Assembly (NCBI GenBank): GCA_902806435.1
Contig: CADCWO010000246.1
Location: 19,182 to 83,181, forward strand
DNA length: 64,000 nucleotides
Direction of reading: 5' to 3'
From: an uncultured Synechococcales cyanobacterium
Lineage (GTDB): Bacteria > Cyanobacteriota > Cyanobacteriia > Thermosynechococcales > Thermosynechococcaceae
This document shows positions 1 through 9,006 of the stretch, in pieces; position 1 is the stretch's first letter, and each line of letters begins with the position of its first letter. The notes under the pieces were generated by a model. That model did not search any database, was not told where the DNA came from, and worked only from the letters and a program-made list of their open reading frames with translations. Both the position numbers and the translations under genes were made by a program.

Positions 1-479
1 CACTGCCAATATGAGGCACGTCATTGACGTAATAAAGCGGTGTTGTTAGTGAAAAAGTGGTTTTATGAGCCAATTCTATAGCCTTGATTAGAAAATTTTA
101 TAAACAAACAAAAAAACTATTTTTTCTTAGAGCGACCCTATAGTAGGGTGCAAATATTGGTGATGGCAAATATTGTTTAGCAAGGTTGTTATGAGATTGA
201 AAGCAGTAGGAAACGATATAAACACCCGGAAAATTCTTTAACACAAATTAACTTATTAAATCTTAATATAATCATAATTCCGGTCATAAATCCAGCGGTC
301 AGTAAATAGGGGCAGTGCTGTGAGAAACTGCATAAAACAAGGGTACTAATGTCGCAATGGTGACATCAATTGCCAGTTATTACACCTAACTCCCTCGTCA
401 GCTGCTTGAATTGGGTCACTATAGCCAAGTAAAGTAATGTTAAGAGAGGGCCAGTCTTATCCTTTGCCTATAAGCACTA
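1..479. other. AT-rich gene-free left edge
   Basis: No supportable coding region is seen on either strand. The stretch is AT-rich and lies upstream of the acyltransferase gene, so it probably holds that gene's promoter. A perfect 6-bp inverted repeat with a 3-base loop (ACCCTA/TAGGGT, 135-149) and a smaller ACGTCA/TGACGT-like repeat near 17-30 are visible. Neither matches an operator I can name. Confidence 0.5.
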
Positions 480-1202
480 ATGTTGACTGAGAGACCACTG
501 CTTGTTTCTCAATTGTTACTTTCTAGCCTAGGCACTCGGCTGTTTCTGCATCACGGCGATCGAGTGCCAATAGAGGGTCCAATTTTGATGGTAAGCAATC
601 ACCGCAGCTTTATTGATGCCCCTTTGTTGATGGTGGCGACTAATCGCTCGATTCGTTTTGCCTGTCATCACTATATGAGTCAGGTTCCGGTAATGCGCGA
701 GGTCGTGGCGCAATTGGGTTGTTTGCCTTTGGATAAGCCGGAGTGTCGACAACGGCGTTTTTTTGCCCAAGCTACGCAGTTGCTCCAAAAGCAGCAGATT
801 GTAGGTATTTTTCCAGAGGGAACACCGCCGATGGTAAAAGTGACAGCACCTGAATCAGTTGGTGACTTTCAAAGGGGGTTTATGCACCTAGCTTTGCGGG
901 CAGAGGTGCCAGATTTGGCGATTCTACCGGTAGCAATCGCTGCTGTGGAAGAGACCTGTACAGCGGTGGCCCCCTTAAAGCTCTTGAGTTGGTTTGATCC
1001 TTCTGAACCTCTGTTTCGGCAAGGGGGTTGGCATCCAATGGTGATCTACCAGCAGGTCAATGTGCTGGTCGGTCGCCCCCGCTGGCTTACCTCATCGGAA
1101 CGTCAACGCTATCAAGGTAGAGCCGCCAAAGCCTTGGTGAACGAGCTGAGCCATCACTGCCACGCAGAGATCAAACAACTACTGCATCAAAGCTATGTTT
1201 AG
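480..1202 (+). CDS. 1-acyl-sn-glycerol-3-phosphate acyltransferase (PlsC-like)
   Basis: The 240-residue protein belongs to the lysophospholipid acyltransferase (LPLAT) family, which transfers an acyl group from acyl-ACP or acyl-CoA to a lipid hydroxyl at the membrane. The HX4D catalytic motif is present as NHRSFID (His41, Asp46) and the acceptor-binding motif as FPEGT (111-115). The length is normal for the family and the start is an ATG. An alpha/beta hydrolase gene follows 87 bp downstream on the same strand. Plant phytyl ester synthases fuse a hydrolase-like domain to an LPLAT domain, so the neighbouring pair may act together on neutral lipids or phytyl/plastoquinol esters. That link is inference. 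The family is clear; the substrate is not. Confidence 0.85.
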   Translation: MLTERPLLVSQLLLSSLGTRLFLHHGDRVPIEGPILMVSNHRSFIDAPLLMVATNRSIRFACHHYMSQVPVMREVVAQLGCLPLDKPECRQRRFFAQATQLLQKQQIVGIFPEGTPPMVKVTAPESVGDFQRGFMHLALRAEVPDLAILPVAIAAVEETCTAVAPLKLLSWFDPSEPLFRQGGWHPMVIYQQVNVLVGRPRWLTSSERQRYQGRAAKALVNELSHHCHAEIKQLLHQSYV

Positions 1203-1289
1203 TGGTTTCTGCCAAAAACAGCCTAAGTATTTTTGCTGCGATTATGGCTGTGAACCAGCTTAGTTTCCCAGTTTATCGTCATCAACTTC

Positions 1290-2102
1290 ATGAGTCACAT
1301 TTGTTTCTTAACCCCAAGAACTGTTAATCCGACCTATCCGCTGTTTGTTTTTCTACCCGCAATGGATGGGACGGGTAAGTTACTGCGAGCCCAAACCGTA
1401 GGTTTAGAAAAAACCTTTGATGTCCGCTGCTTGGCCATCCCTGCTGATGACTTAACAGACTGGGAGCACCTGAGCAAAGAAGTTGTTGGTTTAGTGATAG
1501 GGGAATTAAATAGAGCGCCTCAGCGCTCTGTTTACCTGTGTGGCGAGTCTTTTGGGGGGTGTTTGGCCTTAAAGGTGGCCCTTCGGGCACCTCACTTATT
1601 CCACCGAATTATTCTGATTAATCCGGCTAGCTCATTTAACAGTCGCCCCTGGATGGCTTGGGGTTCACGCTTGGCTCAGTGGCTACCACAATTTCTCTAC
1701 CACTACTCTTCTGCTGCCCTTTTACCATTCCTGGCCGCTTTAGAACGAATTGCTCCGCCGGAGCGTCAGGCCCTAGTAGAGGCAATCCAATTAGTGCCAC
1801 AGAAAACTTCAATTTGGCGTTTATCCCTCTTAGCACAATTTGAGGTTACGCCAGCCCAGCTGCAGTCAATAACTCAACCCGTTTTACTGATCGCAAGTAA
1901 CGCAGATCGGCTTTTACCTTCTCTGCCAGAGGCGCAAAGGCTAGCCGAGTGGTTACCCGATGCTCAGGTGGTGACCTTGCCTGATAGCGGCCATGCTTGC
2001 TTACTAGAAGCCGAAATCAATCTTTTAGAGATTTTAAGATCCGCTAACTTTTTGATGGATCTGCACTCCGCTAATGAACAGGTGTTTGTGAGCGATCGCT
2101 AA
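1290..2102 (+). CDS. alpha/beta hydrolase (phytyl-ester-synthase-type hydrolase domain)
   Basis: This 270-residue protein has an alpha/beta-hydrolase fold. An oxyanion-region motif FLPAMDGTG lies at 21-29. The nucleophile elbow is GESFGG (85-90, Ser87), with probable acid Asp206 and His235 (PDSGH) completing the triad. The FLPxMDGTG start is characteristic of the hydrolase half of plant ELT/phytyl ester synthase proteins. It follows the PlsC-like gene on the same strand, which supports a shared lipid role by inference. Its 3' end overlaps the convergent HATPase gene by 32 bp. The start is ATG, and no strong Shine-Dalgarno sequence is evident. Esterase, lipase or acyltransferase activity cannot be told apart from sequence. 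Confidence 0.8.
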   Translation: MSHICFLTPRTVNPTYPLFVFLPAMDGTGKLLRAQTVGLEKTFDVRCLAIPADDLTDWEHLSKEVVGLVIGELNRAPQRSVYLCGESFGGCLALKVALRAPHLFHRIILINPASSFNSRPWMAWGSRLAQWLPQFLYHYSSAALLPFLAALERIAPPERQALVEAIQLVPQKTSIWRLSLLAQFEVTPAQLQSITQPVLLIASNADRLLPSLPEAQRLAEWLPDAQVVTLPDSGHACLLEAEINLLEILRSANFLMDLHSANEQVFVSDR

Positions 2103-2529
2103 CAGATTTGCACAGCCGCAATGCTGTTCCTTTCGCATTCCAATAGACTCGATCAAAAATCTGGTAGAGAATATACAACCCCCGCCCACACTCACAGTCT
2201 GCCTGAGGTAGCTTTTTGGGGGATGCACTGCAACGGCCGGGGGTAACGAACCCGGAACCTTGGTCAGAAATGATCCACCAATACTGATGCCGGACCACTG
2301 TAAAGTGAACTAATACTAGCTTGTTGGGATCTAGCTCGTTACCATGCTTAGCAGCATTTACTAGTGCCTCTTGCAATCCCAGCCGCAGCTCTGCGTGGCA
2401 ATGCGGGGGAACTTCTGCTAGTAACAAATCAAGGACGGGATGTAAGTAAAGCGTAGAGGAAAAGCTGATACTCGTCCAGGAGCGGCTGGTCGGACGAAGG
2501 GAAGTTGCAACCACTTCAAAAAACCTCAC
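2071..2529 (-). CDS. anti-sigma-factor-like ATP-binding protein (HATPase_c, RsbW/SpoIIAB type)
   Basis: A stand-alone GHKL ATPase domain of 152 residues without a histidine phosphoacceptor domain. The N-box is seen at 52-64 (Glu54, Asn58, His62), the G1 box as DQGSGF (89-94) and the G2 box as GRGLYIL (115-121). Single-domain proteins of this kind are serine kinases or anti-sigma factors in partner-switching systems. No anti-sigma antagonist or PP2C gene is adjacent, so the partner is unknown. The start codon is GTG. The last 32 bp overlap the convergent hydrolase gene, so the two transcripts would be partly antisense. Confidence 0.8.
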   Translation of the reverse strand: MRFFEVVATSLRPTSRSWTSISFSSTLYLHPVLDLLLAEVPPHCHAELRLGLQEALVNAAKHGNELDPNKLVLVHFTVVRHQYWWIISDQGSGFVTPGRCSASPKKLPQADCECGRGLYILYQIFDRVYWNAKGTALRLCKSVSDRSQTPVH

Positions 2530-2906
2530 AGCTTTTAGGTAAACAGGCGTTCATCTTCATAGGTCAAGTTGAAAAGAAGGGCCTTGAAACCTTGAGCTTG
2601 TTGTAAAAATTGTCGATAGTCGAGACTAATCTATCTACTAAGAGTTGTTTGTACTTACTAAAAGCATACTCAACTTTGATTGGATGTACAATTATTTTGA
2701 TTTTCTTATCATTAATATTGATGTTTTTTATTAACAGGGGATTGCCCTTTAAAAGCTGAAAGTCAAGGATTTAACCAATTCAATAGGAGTCATTATTGCA
2801 ATGACTAGCTGCCTCCTCAGGATATTCCTGGCTTAGCTTAAAAGTGCTAAATACTAATAGCCGCAGGTTTTCTGATTGAGTTGCAACCATCCAGGAAGAA
2901 AGTGAT
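2530..2906. other. gene-free spacer
   Basis: AT-rich stretch between the HATPase gene and panC-cmk, both on the minus strand. It should hold the HATPase promoter and any panC-cmk terminator. No coding region, RNA gene or convincing hairpin with a T-run was seen. Confidence 0.45.
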
Positions 2907-4499
2907 TTAGGAAAATTGCTGATGATAGAGTGTCACAATTTGCGCTGTAACCTCAGCAATACTCAAGCTATCTGTATTAACTTCAACGGCATCCAGAGCT
3001 TTGCGTAGGGGCGCAATCGAGCGGCTACTGTCTTGGCGATCGCGTTGTTCAATATCCTGCTCTAATTGCTCAAGGCTAATCGTGGCAATACTTTGAGTTA
3101 CTAATTCCTGCTGACGCCGCCGAGCCCGTTCACCAACTGAAGCCGTCAAAAAGATCTTCAGCTCCGCATCGGGGAAGACATGAGTGCCAATATCACGGCC
3201 TTCAACAGCAATTCCGCCCGTGCTGCCATAACGTTGTTGCTGCTTAACCAACGCCCAGCGGACTGCTGGCTGGGCGGCGACCGCAGAAACCTGAGCGGTA
3301 ACTTCCAAACTGCGAATCTTTGCGGTCACATCCTGACCGTTCACCACAACTCGGGGAGGGGTATTGGCATCACTGGTTGGGAGCAACTCTATCTGGCACT
3401 GCTCAACCAGTTCAGCTACAGCATCCTGGTCAGACACAGAGACACCAGATTGTAGAACCAACCAAGTCACGGCCCGGTACATGGCTCCCGTATCTAAATA
3501 GAGTAGTCCTAGCGCCTTGGCAACGTTGCGGGTGACCGTAGACTTGCCTGCCCCAGCTGGACCGTCAATGGCGACAATTGGTTTACGATTATGCAACAAC
3601 GTGTTGTCGATCAATCGCGTGGAGCCAACGGAAGCGGCGATCGCCAGTAGGCCAGTATCTTCAACTTCTACCAAGGGAGTTAGCATTGTTGGATCTACCA
3701 ATTCAATATACTCAGGTTTAATGTCTGGGGTGGTCGCCAGTTCTTGCTCAACAGTTGTGATTAAGGTAGTGCGATCACGGCAACCAGAATAAAAGGCTCG
3801 TTTCGCCTGCTGTAAGCTGCGGTACAAAACGGTTGCTTGTTGGCTTTGGGCAGATGTGAGATAGGCATTGCGAGAGCTGTAAGCAAGACCGCTTACTTCT
3901 CGGACAATTGGACAGGGGACAACCTCAACTGGAAAATTGAGATCAGCGACCAACCGTTGAATAATTGCCAGTTGTTGGGCATCCTTACGGCCGAAATATG
4001 CACGCTGCGGCTGAACAAGATTGAATAGCTTGGCCACAATCGTCGCCACTCCTTGAAAGTGAGCTGGCCGAGATTGACCGCAGAGCCTTTCGGTTAGCTG
4101 GGAGGAGGGAACAACCTGCGTCACCGGCCCGTTGAGAGCAATCATGGGGAATAGCTCTTGGGCTGATGGGGCAAAAATTACATCCACCCCTGCTTGTTCA
4201 CACACTCTGGCATCTGCGGTTAAAGTACGCGGGTACTGCTGGAAGTCCTCGGCTGGCCCAAATTGCAGAGGATTCACAAAAATACTGACAATTACTAGCC
4301 GGTTTTCGTACCGAGCACGCTGGATCAGACTGAGATGCCCCAGGTGTAGCGCGCCCATTGTAGGTACAAAGCCAATTTTAGTAAAAGCATTATTCCGCCT
4401 GAACTTTGGTCCAGAGGCATTCAGCTGAATGTAAAACTGAGCTAAATAGTGCCTTAGCTCAGCGACTGTAGTCAATAACGAGATAGATTTACTGGTCAT
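2907..4499 (-). CDS. panC/cmk: bifunctional pantothenate synthetase / cytidylate kinase
   Basis: A 530-residue fusion. Residues 1-300 are pantothenate synthetase, which joins pantoate and beta-alanine with ATP; VPTMGALHLGH (45-55) carries the HxGH nucleotidyl-transferase motif and YFGRKDAQQ (168-176) is also typical. Residues 307-530 are cytidylate kinase (CMP to CDP), with P-loop GPAGAGKST (313-321), LYLDTGAMYRA (333-343) and the EGRDIGT segment. Nothing suggests a frameshift between the halves. This fusion is an established cyanobacterial arrangement. It lies 82 bp downstream of the RlpA-like gene on the same strand, so co-transcription is possible. The start is ATG. Confidence 0.95.
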   Translation of the reverse strand: MTSKSISLLTTVAELRHYLAQFYIQLNASGPKFRRNNAFTKIGFVPTMGALHLGHLSLIQRARYENRLVIVSIFVNPLQFGPAEDFQQYPRTLTADARVCEQAGVDVIFAPSAQELFPMIALNGPVTQVVPSSQLTERLCGQSRPAHFQGVATIVAKLFNLVQPQRAYFGRKDAQQLAIIQRLVADLNFPVEVVPCPIVREVSGLAYSSRNAYLTSAQSQQATVLYRSLQQAKRAFYSGCRDRTTLITTVEQELATTPDIKPEYIELVDPTMLTPLVEVEDTGLLAIAASVGSTRLIDNTLLHNRKPIVAIDGPAGAGKSTVTRNVAKALGLLYLDTGAMYRAVTWLVLQSGVSVSDQDAVAELVEQCQIELLPTSDANTPPRVVVNGQDVTAKIRSLEVTAQVSAVAAQPAVRWALVKQQQRYGSTGGIAVEGRDIGTHVFPDAELKIFLTASVGERARRRQQELVTQSIATISLEQLEQDIEQRDRQDSSRSIAPLRKALDAVEVNTDSLSIAEVTAQIVTLYHQQFS

Positions 4500-4581
4500 A
4501 GCCGTATTTTCTCAGGAATCCGGCTTGGAAAGGCCAAACTAGAAGCATCCTGCTTGACCAGACGATCAATGCTAGCTACCG

Positions 4582-5595
4582 CTACTTCATGACATCAATC
4601 CGAACTGGGGCCACACCGCTATTGACAACACCCAGAACTTGGGCTGCTTGTCTAGATAAGTCAAGAACTCGGCCATGGCTAAAAGGGCCGCGATCGTTAA
4701 TCCGAACAATCACGGAACGGCCGTTGTCTAAATTTGTGACTTGTACCTTCGTCCCAAACGGCAAGGTGCGGTGAGCAGCTGTCATTGCATATTGGTTAAA
4801 TCGTTCACCGTTGGCTGTGGGATTGCCTTGAAAGCCTGGCCCGTACCAGGAAGCCCAACCTTTAACCAGAAATTGCAGGGGTCCTGAAGCAAGTTTCTGT
4901 AGCCGTCGAGCCTGTGCTGCTGACTGACCTAAGATTTTCCGTAAAGGTGGAGCATTACCGAGCTGACGCCGGATCTGGTTAGTGATTTGAATCGCGTTTG
5001 TGGCTAAATCACGACTGGGATTAACGGCAACGGTTTGAGCATCTAGCTCAACTACATGTTCTTTTCCAGCCCGGATCACAGGATGCTTTCCTTTAGCATC
5101 CCAAAGAACTTTGATCAAGCTAGCATCTATATTTTGACGCTGAAGTTGATTCAGCTTTGCCGCTACCGCTGTAGCCCGCCAAACTGGATCTTGAGGATTG
5201 TCTACAGCCTCACCTTTGAGGGTGGTATCAGAAAATAACTGCTCTGAGCTTCCGCTAGACGCTACTTTAACCCCTGGAGCAGCGGCAGACCGAGAACCCA
5301 AGAAAGTAAGAACTGGTGTATTGCGAAGATAAAGAGTCGCAGCCTGACGACCAGATAACCTATGAGCTTGTACTTGAGCAACGACTTGCTCCGCATCGTT
5401 AGTTTGAGATTGGCGCTCACCCATTTTGATGGCATTACTAGGTTGAGCGTTGGCAATGGAGCCAGTCTTAAGCGTTGCTTCGGATTGAGAGGTTGGCTGA
5501 GCGGATTGCTCTTGACTAGCCTGACTCGAAGCTGCTGCACCGACAGTGGTGATGAATAGAGCGCTAAGCAATCCACTCCAAATTTGTTGCTTCAT
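4582..5595 (-). CDS. RlpA-like double-psi beta-barrel protein (septal ring lytic transglycosylase family)
   Basis: The C-terminal ~90 residues form an RlpA-type double-psi beta-barrel: [15 protein letters not shown], then [26 protein letters not shown] and GRVLDLS. RlpA proteins are exported and cleave or bind peptidoglycan. I choose the ATG at 5595 (337 residues) over an upstream TTG at 5643, because it begins with a clean signal peptide (MKQQIWSG, then a hydrophobic run to SSQAS). The middle ~200 residues are low-complexity and weakly conserved. No lipobox cysteine is evident, so the protein is probably periplasmic rather than a lipoprotein. Catalytic activity cannot be confirmed from sequence alone. 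Confidence 0.85.
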   Translation of the reverse strand: MKQQIWSGLLSALFITTVGAAASSQASQEQSAQPTSQSEATLKTGSIANAQPSNAIKMGERQSQTNDAEQVVAQVQAHRLSGRQAATLYLRNTPVLTFLGSRSAAAPGVKVASSGSSEQLFSDTTLKGEAVDNPQDPVWRATAVAAKLNQLQRQNIDASLIKVLWDAKGKHPVIRAGKEHVVELDAQTVAVNPSRDLATNAIQITNQIRRQLGNAPPLRKILGQSAAQARRLQKLASGPLQFLVKGWASWYGPGFQGNPTANGERFNQYAMTAAHRTLPFGTKVQVTNLDNGRSVIVRINDRGPFSHGRVLDLSRQAAQVLGVVNSGVAPVRIDVMK

Positions 5596-6098
5596 AAGCG
5601 TTTTTGAGAAGGGCACTATAAAGATCGAATCTGCAAGCGGCAATCTGTAAAACTAGAAACTAGCGACTTACAAACTCATACTTGTTTCCTGGTTGCATTC
5701 GGTTACAAAACTGTTACACCCTACCATGAAGTTTTAGCTTGGGGATCAGCGTCTTTTAGTAACAATTGCTGCTTAATAGAGACTATCTACACCTATAGAC
5801 ATAGAGGAGAATGCCTAGTTGACTGGGCTTCACTCGATTTTTAATCGCTATTGAATGATTAAGAAAATCTATGATTATGCAAGTTTGTTTTTGAATGTTT
5901 GAATAAAAACTACGCAGTAAAGTCATTAATCACTAAACAACTAATTAGAAATTGATAAGTTATTCATAAGTTTTTCTAAGCAGTAATTCGCAAATGATAG
6001 ACATTTCAATTAAAGCGACGCACTGCTGGTTACTTGCAGACTAAAGCTTAAAATATGCTTGCAAGTAAGACTGGTAGATAACGCTATGAGTTGTTGTA
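5596..6098. other. divergent intergenic region rlpA-like / purM
   Basis: About 500 bp of AT-rich DNA between divergent genes, so it must hold both promoters. No coding region is supported. The only clear structure is the inverted repeat listed at 6030-6068. Confidence 0.45.
6030..6068. promoter_or_regulatory. 9-bp inverted repeat upstream of purM
   Basis: TTACTTGCA (6030-6038) and its perfect reverse complement TGCAAGTAA (6060-6068) flank 21 bases. The second arm lies 30 bp before the purM start. It could be a dimeric repressor site or a 5'-UTR hairpin. No regulator is known for it and the call is inference. Confidence 0.3.
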
Positions 6099-7142
6099 AT
6101 GGATTATCGTGAAGCTGGGGTCGATGTTGCCGCTGGGCAAGCTTTTGTTAAAGGAATCCGGCATCTGGTTCAGAGTACCCAGCGGCCGGAAGTCTTGGGG
6201 CAGCTTGGTGGGTTTAATGGGCTGTTCCAGTTGTCTTCTAAGTATCGCGAGCCAGTTCTCGTTGCTGGCACAGATGGTGTCGGGACAAAGTTGAAGTTAG
6301 CCCATAGCCTGAACTGTCACCATACTGTTGGCATTGATCTCGTGGCTATGTGCGCCAATGACGTGCTGACCTCTGGTGCCGAACCTCTATTTTTCCTCGA
6401 CTATCTGGCAACAGGGCAACTTAATCCGGAGGAACTGACCCAGGTTGTCGCCGGGATTTCTGAGGGGTGTCGTTTAGCCAACTGTGCCTTGCTAGGCGGA
6501 GAAACAGCGGAAATGCCAGGGTTTTATCAGCCGGGGGAGTACGATTTAGCAGGCTTTTGTGTAGGTGTAGTTGAAAAAAGTAAACTGGTGGATAGCTCAT
6601 CCGTACAAGTAGGAGATGTGGCGATCGCTTTAGCCAGTCAAGGCGTCCACAGTAATGGCTTTAGTTTGATCCGTAAAATTGTGTCAGATCAAGGTTTAAA
6701 TTGGCATGACAAGGTAAAGGTAGTAGAGCTGCCAGACACCTCACAGAAAAGTTTAGGTGAGATTTTGCTCACCCCCACCCGCCTCTATGTCAAACCAGTG
6801 CTAGAAGCGCTTCAGGCAGGGCTAGAAGTTCATGGTATGGCCCATATTACAGGGGGAGGGCTACCAGAAAATTTGCCGCGTTGCCTGGGAGAGGCCCAGT
6901 CGATCCAGATTAACCCCCAGCAATGGTCAATTCCCCCTATCTTTACTTGGATTGCTAACACTGGCAACATCAGTACTGGAGAGATGTTCCGGACATTCAA
7001 TATGGGAGTTGGATTTGTACTATTGGTACCGTCAACTCACCGCGATCAGGCCCTTAATTGGTTTGCCGACCATCAGCTTGCAGCTTCTGTGATTGGGGAA
7101 GTTGTAGCTGGTAATGGTGAGCTGATTGGATTACCAAGCTAG
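6099..7142 (+). CDS. purM: phosphoribosylformylglycinamidine cyclo-ligase (AIR synthetase)
   Basis: A 347-residue PurM that closes the imidazole ring of AIR from FGAM and ATP in purine synthesis. Family motifs are present in order: [12 protein letters not shown] at the N-terminus, [58 protein letters not shown] and [13 protein letters not shown]. Length is normal. It ends 2 bp before the convergent small gene at 7144-7509. purF and purL lie elsewhere in this window, so the pathway genes are scattered, as is usual in cyanobacteria. Confidence 0.96.
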   Translation: MDYREAGVDVAAGQAFVKGIRHLVQSTQRPEVLGQLGGFNGLFQLSSKYREPVLVAGTDGVGTKLKLAHSLNCHHTVGIDLVAMCANDVLTSGAEPLFFLDYLATGQLNPEELTQVVAGISEGCRLANCALLGGETAEMPGFYQPGEYDLAGFCVGVVEKSKLVDSSSVQVGDVAIALASQGVHSNGFSLIRKIVSDQGLNWHDKVKVVELPDTSQKSLGEILLTPTRLYVKPVLEALQAGLEVHGMAHITGGGLPENLPRCLGEAQSIQINPQQWSIPPIFTWIANTGNISTGEMFRTFNMGVGFVLLVPSTHRDQALNWFADHQLAASVIGEVVAGNGELIGLPS

Positions 7143-7143
7143 C

Positions 7144-7509
7144 CTAGTGCTTTTCCGGCCAAGTAGACTGCCAGTCGGGGCAAGCATCTTCATCCCATCC
7201 GTAGGGGTGCATGGCACAAATTAGCAAGTTATCACCGTGCACTTGCCCGTAGTAATGACGGCAGCCAATGCAAGCTGAATGTTCTTCTATCATTGGCTGG
7301 ACCGTTTGGATGATTGGTTGCGTAGCGTCCCCAACCACGGTCTCTAATCCCAAACAAATCTCCACCACGGGAACAATCGCCTCTGTAAGCAACTGATCAA
7401 TATCGGTGGCAATCTCCTCAACCACCTCTAAGACGCCGTCCAAAAACTGCTCCGCCTCGGAGGTTATGCCCTCGATCATTTGGAGAAAATCTTTTTGCCA
7501 AGGCTCCAT
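7144..7509 (-). CDS. conserved cyanobacterial small protein with Cys motif
   Basis: A 121-residue acidic protein of unassigned function. The N-terminal ~85 residues look helical and are rich in Glu, Val and Ile (for example EGITSEAEQF). The C-terminus has a compact cysteine cluster: CIGCRHY, then LLICAMHPYGW and ACPDWQ, giving four cysteines plus histidines that could bind a metal. Start is ATG. It lies 69 bp downstream of the phasin-like gene on the same strand, so the two may be co-transcribed. I recognise the general type from cyanobacteria but cannot give a role. Confidence 0.65.
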   Translation of the reverse strand: MEPWQKDFLQMIEGITSEAEQFLDGVLEVVEEIATDIDQLLTEAIVPVVEICLGLETVVGDATQPIIQTVQPMIEEHSACIGCRHYYGQVHGDNLLICAMHPYGWDEDACPDWQSTWPEKH

Positions 7510-7578
7510 TGACTGCCTCCCAACTTTCTAGTCACGCTAGCGACTACTAACTGAATCCTACGGCTCTATAACTCCCAA

Positions 7579-7890
7579 TCACTGAGGTGGTAGCTCATCA
7601 GGTGGGATTTGGTCTGAGGTTTCATCCTCTGTGAAAATCTCAATTCTGCGGGGGGGTTCGGATGATTGTGAGCCGACAGATGGTTGGTTAGTAGCTTGAT
7701 TGGTCACGTCTTCAACCCAGCGTCGAGCTTCCTCGGTTGTCATCTCTCCGCGGCTGACCAATTCATCTACTAGTTCCTGAGCCTGCTCACGAAGTTCTCC
7801 AAAGGTACTAGTAGCTTTTTCGCCAGCGTAGGAGGCGATGCCAACCCCAAGATAAAATGCCTTCTGCACGATATCAGTAAAACTATTCAT
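7579..7890 (-). CDS. phasin-like small helical protein
   Basis: A 103-residue protein. The first ~70 residues read like a short phasin/granule-associated protein: MNSFTDIVQKAFYLGVGIASY, then AGEKATSTFGELREQAQELVDELVSRGEM and TTEEARRWV, a predicted amphipathic helix pair. The last 35 residues are disordered and rich in Ser, Pro and acidic residues. Phasins coat polyhydroxyalkanoate granules, but no PHA synthesis genes lie nearby, so granule association is not supported here. The start is ATG. A stand-alone helical regulator is an alternative. Confidence 0.6.
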   Translation of the reverse strand: MNSFTDIVQKAFYLGVGIASYAGEKATSTFGELREQAQELVDELVSRGEMTTEEARRWVEDVTNQATNQPSVGSQSSEPPRRIEIFTEDETSDQIPPDELPPQ

Positions 7891-8061
7891 GGCTACGCAG
7901 GCTCCTTGAACTCGAGTTGTAGATCTTGTCTAAACAGTCTAACTGTGGCTGACACAACAAGGCTTGACAATTCTGCAGTAGTTTTAGTGTTTTGGTAGGG
8001 ATAAGCCTGTCCGATAAGTCAGGGATCAGCATCCAATGGTGTGGACCTACACTAGAACTGC

Positions 8062-8085
8062 TTCAATCCTAGATTGAGGATTGAA
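8062..8085 (-). terminator. 9-bp hairpin after ffs
   Basis: A perfect inverted repeat (TTCAATCCT at 8062-8070, AGGATTGAA at 8077-8085, 6-base loop) lies just past the 3' end of the minus-strand SRP RNA. No T-run follows, so it may serve as a processing or protective hairpin rather than a classical terminator. Confidence 0.4.
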
Positions 8086-8093
8086 ATAAAGAC

Positions 8094-8190
8094 GGACCCG
8101 GAGTCCACGCCTACCACAAGCATCCCGTATTGCTGCTACCTTCCGGTCCTGACAAGATTTGGGCGTTGTAATTGCATGAGTCCAGGTCCA
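8094..8190 (-). ncRNA. ffs: signal recognition particle RNA (4.5S)
   Basis: The reverse complement contains the invariant SRP RNA domain IV segment: GGACCGGAAGGTAGCAGCA, then a loop-out, then GGGATGCTTGTGGTAGGCG, flanked by the pairing arms GGACCTGGACTC and GACTCCGGGTCC. The GGAA tetraloop region and asymmetric loop where Ffh binds are intact. The RNA forms the SRP with Ffh and targets membrane proteins co-translationally. The ends are estimated from the outer pairing arms and could be off by several bases. The gene sits in a 447-bp gap between divergent protein genes, which otherwise shows no coding content. Confidence 0.9.
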
Positions 8191-8337
8191 ATCTCAGTTT
8201 AGCATCGTTGTCCTGAGTGGTGAAGTCTTGGATTGGGCGAAAAATTCAGCCTACCGATTGGATATGGGATAATATAGCGGCGCAACTGCCAGCGGCTTCG
8301 CTAGCAAACTTGCCTTTTCCCCTCAAAGAGCGATCGT

Positions 8338-8964
8338 GTGTCCCAGCTTTCTAACCCTTCTTGGCCAGTTATTTTAGGTGTGTCTGGTGCATCCGGCTTG
8401 ATTTATGCCGTCCGTGCCCTGAAGTTTTTGCTCCAAGCTGACTATGCAGTTGAATTAGTGGCCTCGCGGGCCACCTACCAGGTCTGGCAAGCAGAACAAA
8501 ACGTGCGCATGCCCCCGGAACCAATACAGCAGGAGGAGTTCTGGCGACAGCAAGCCAAGGCAGAGGGCGGCAAACTAATCTGCCATCCGCCTACGGATCT
8601 AGGAGCTAGTATTGCCAGCGGCTCTTTCCGAACGTTGGGCATGGTGGTGATTCCTTGCAGCATGAGTACTGTCGGAAAACTAGCGGCGGGTCTGAGTTCG
8701 GACTTGCTCGAAAGAGCCGCTGATGTTCAACTAAAAGAAGGTCGCAAATTAATCTTGGTACCCCGCGAGACACCTTTCAGCCTGGTTCATCTGCGGAATT
8801 TGACAGCTCTAGCGGAAGCGGGAGCGCGAATCGTGCCCGCAATTCCTGCCTGGTATCACCACCCCCAAAGTATTGAAGACTTGGTGGATTTTGTGATTGC
8901 CAGAGCCTTGGATCAACTCCAGATTGACTGCGTACCGCTACAGCGCTGGCAGGGGCATACTTAA
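8338..8964 (+). CDS. ubiX: flavin prenyltransferase UbiX
   Basis: A 208-residue UbiX/Pad family protein, which makes prenylated FMN for UbiD-type decarboxylases. The FMN-binding start VILGVSGASGLIYAVRALK is typical. The family segment SIASGSFRTLGMVVIPCSMSTVGKLAAGLSSDLLERAADV follows, then LVPRETPFSLVHLRNL, with its conserved Arg-Glu. In cyanobacteria UbiD/UbiX act in plastoquinone head-group synthesis. The start is GTG within a HIP1-like context (GCGATCGTGTG), and no strong ribosome site is visible. The LapA-like gene follows 42 bp downstream on the same strand. Confidence 0.93.
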   Translation: MSQLSNPSWPVILGVSGASGLIYAVRALKFLLQADYAVELVASRATYQVWQAEQNVRMPPEPIQQEEFWRQQAKAEGGKLICHPPTDLGASIASGSFRTLGMVVIPCSMSTVGKLAAGLSSDLLERAADVQLKEGRKLILVPRETPFSLVHLRNLTALAEAGARIVPAIPAWYHHPQSIEDLVDFVIARALDQLQIDCVPLQRWQGHT

Positions 8965-9006
8965 AGCAGCATAAAAAAATGCAATGACTCTTTTAGAAAA
9001 CTCCCA

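Noticed and set aside
4582..5643. Upstream TTG start for the RlpA-like gene
   Set aside because: The ATG at 5595 starts directly with a signal peptide; the upstream 16 codons would bury it.
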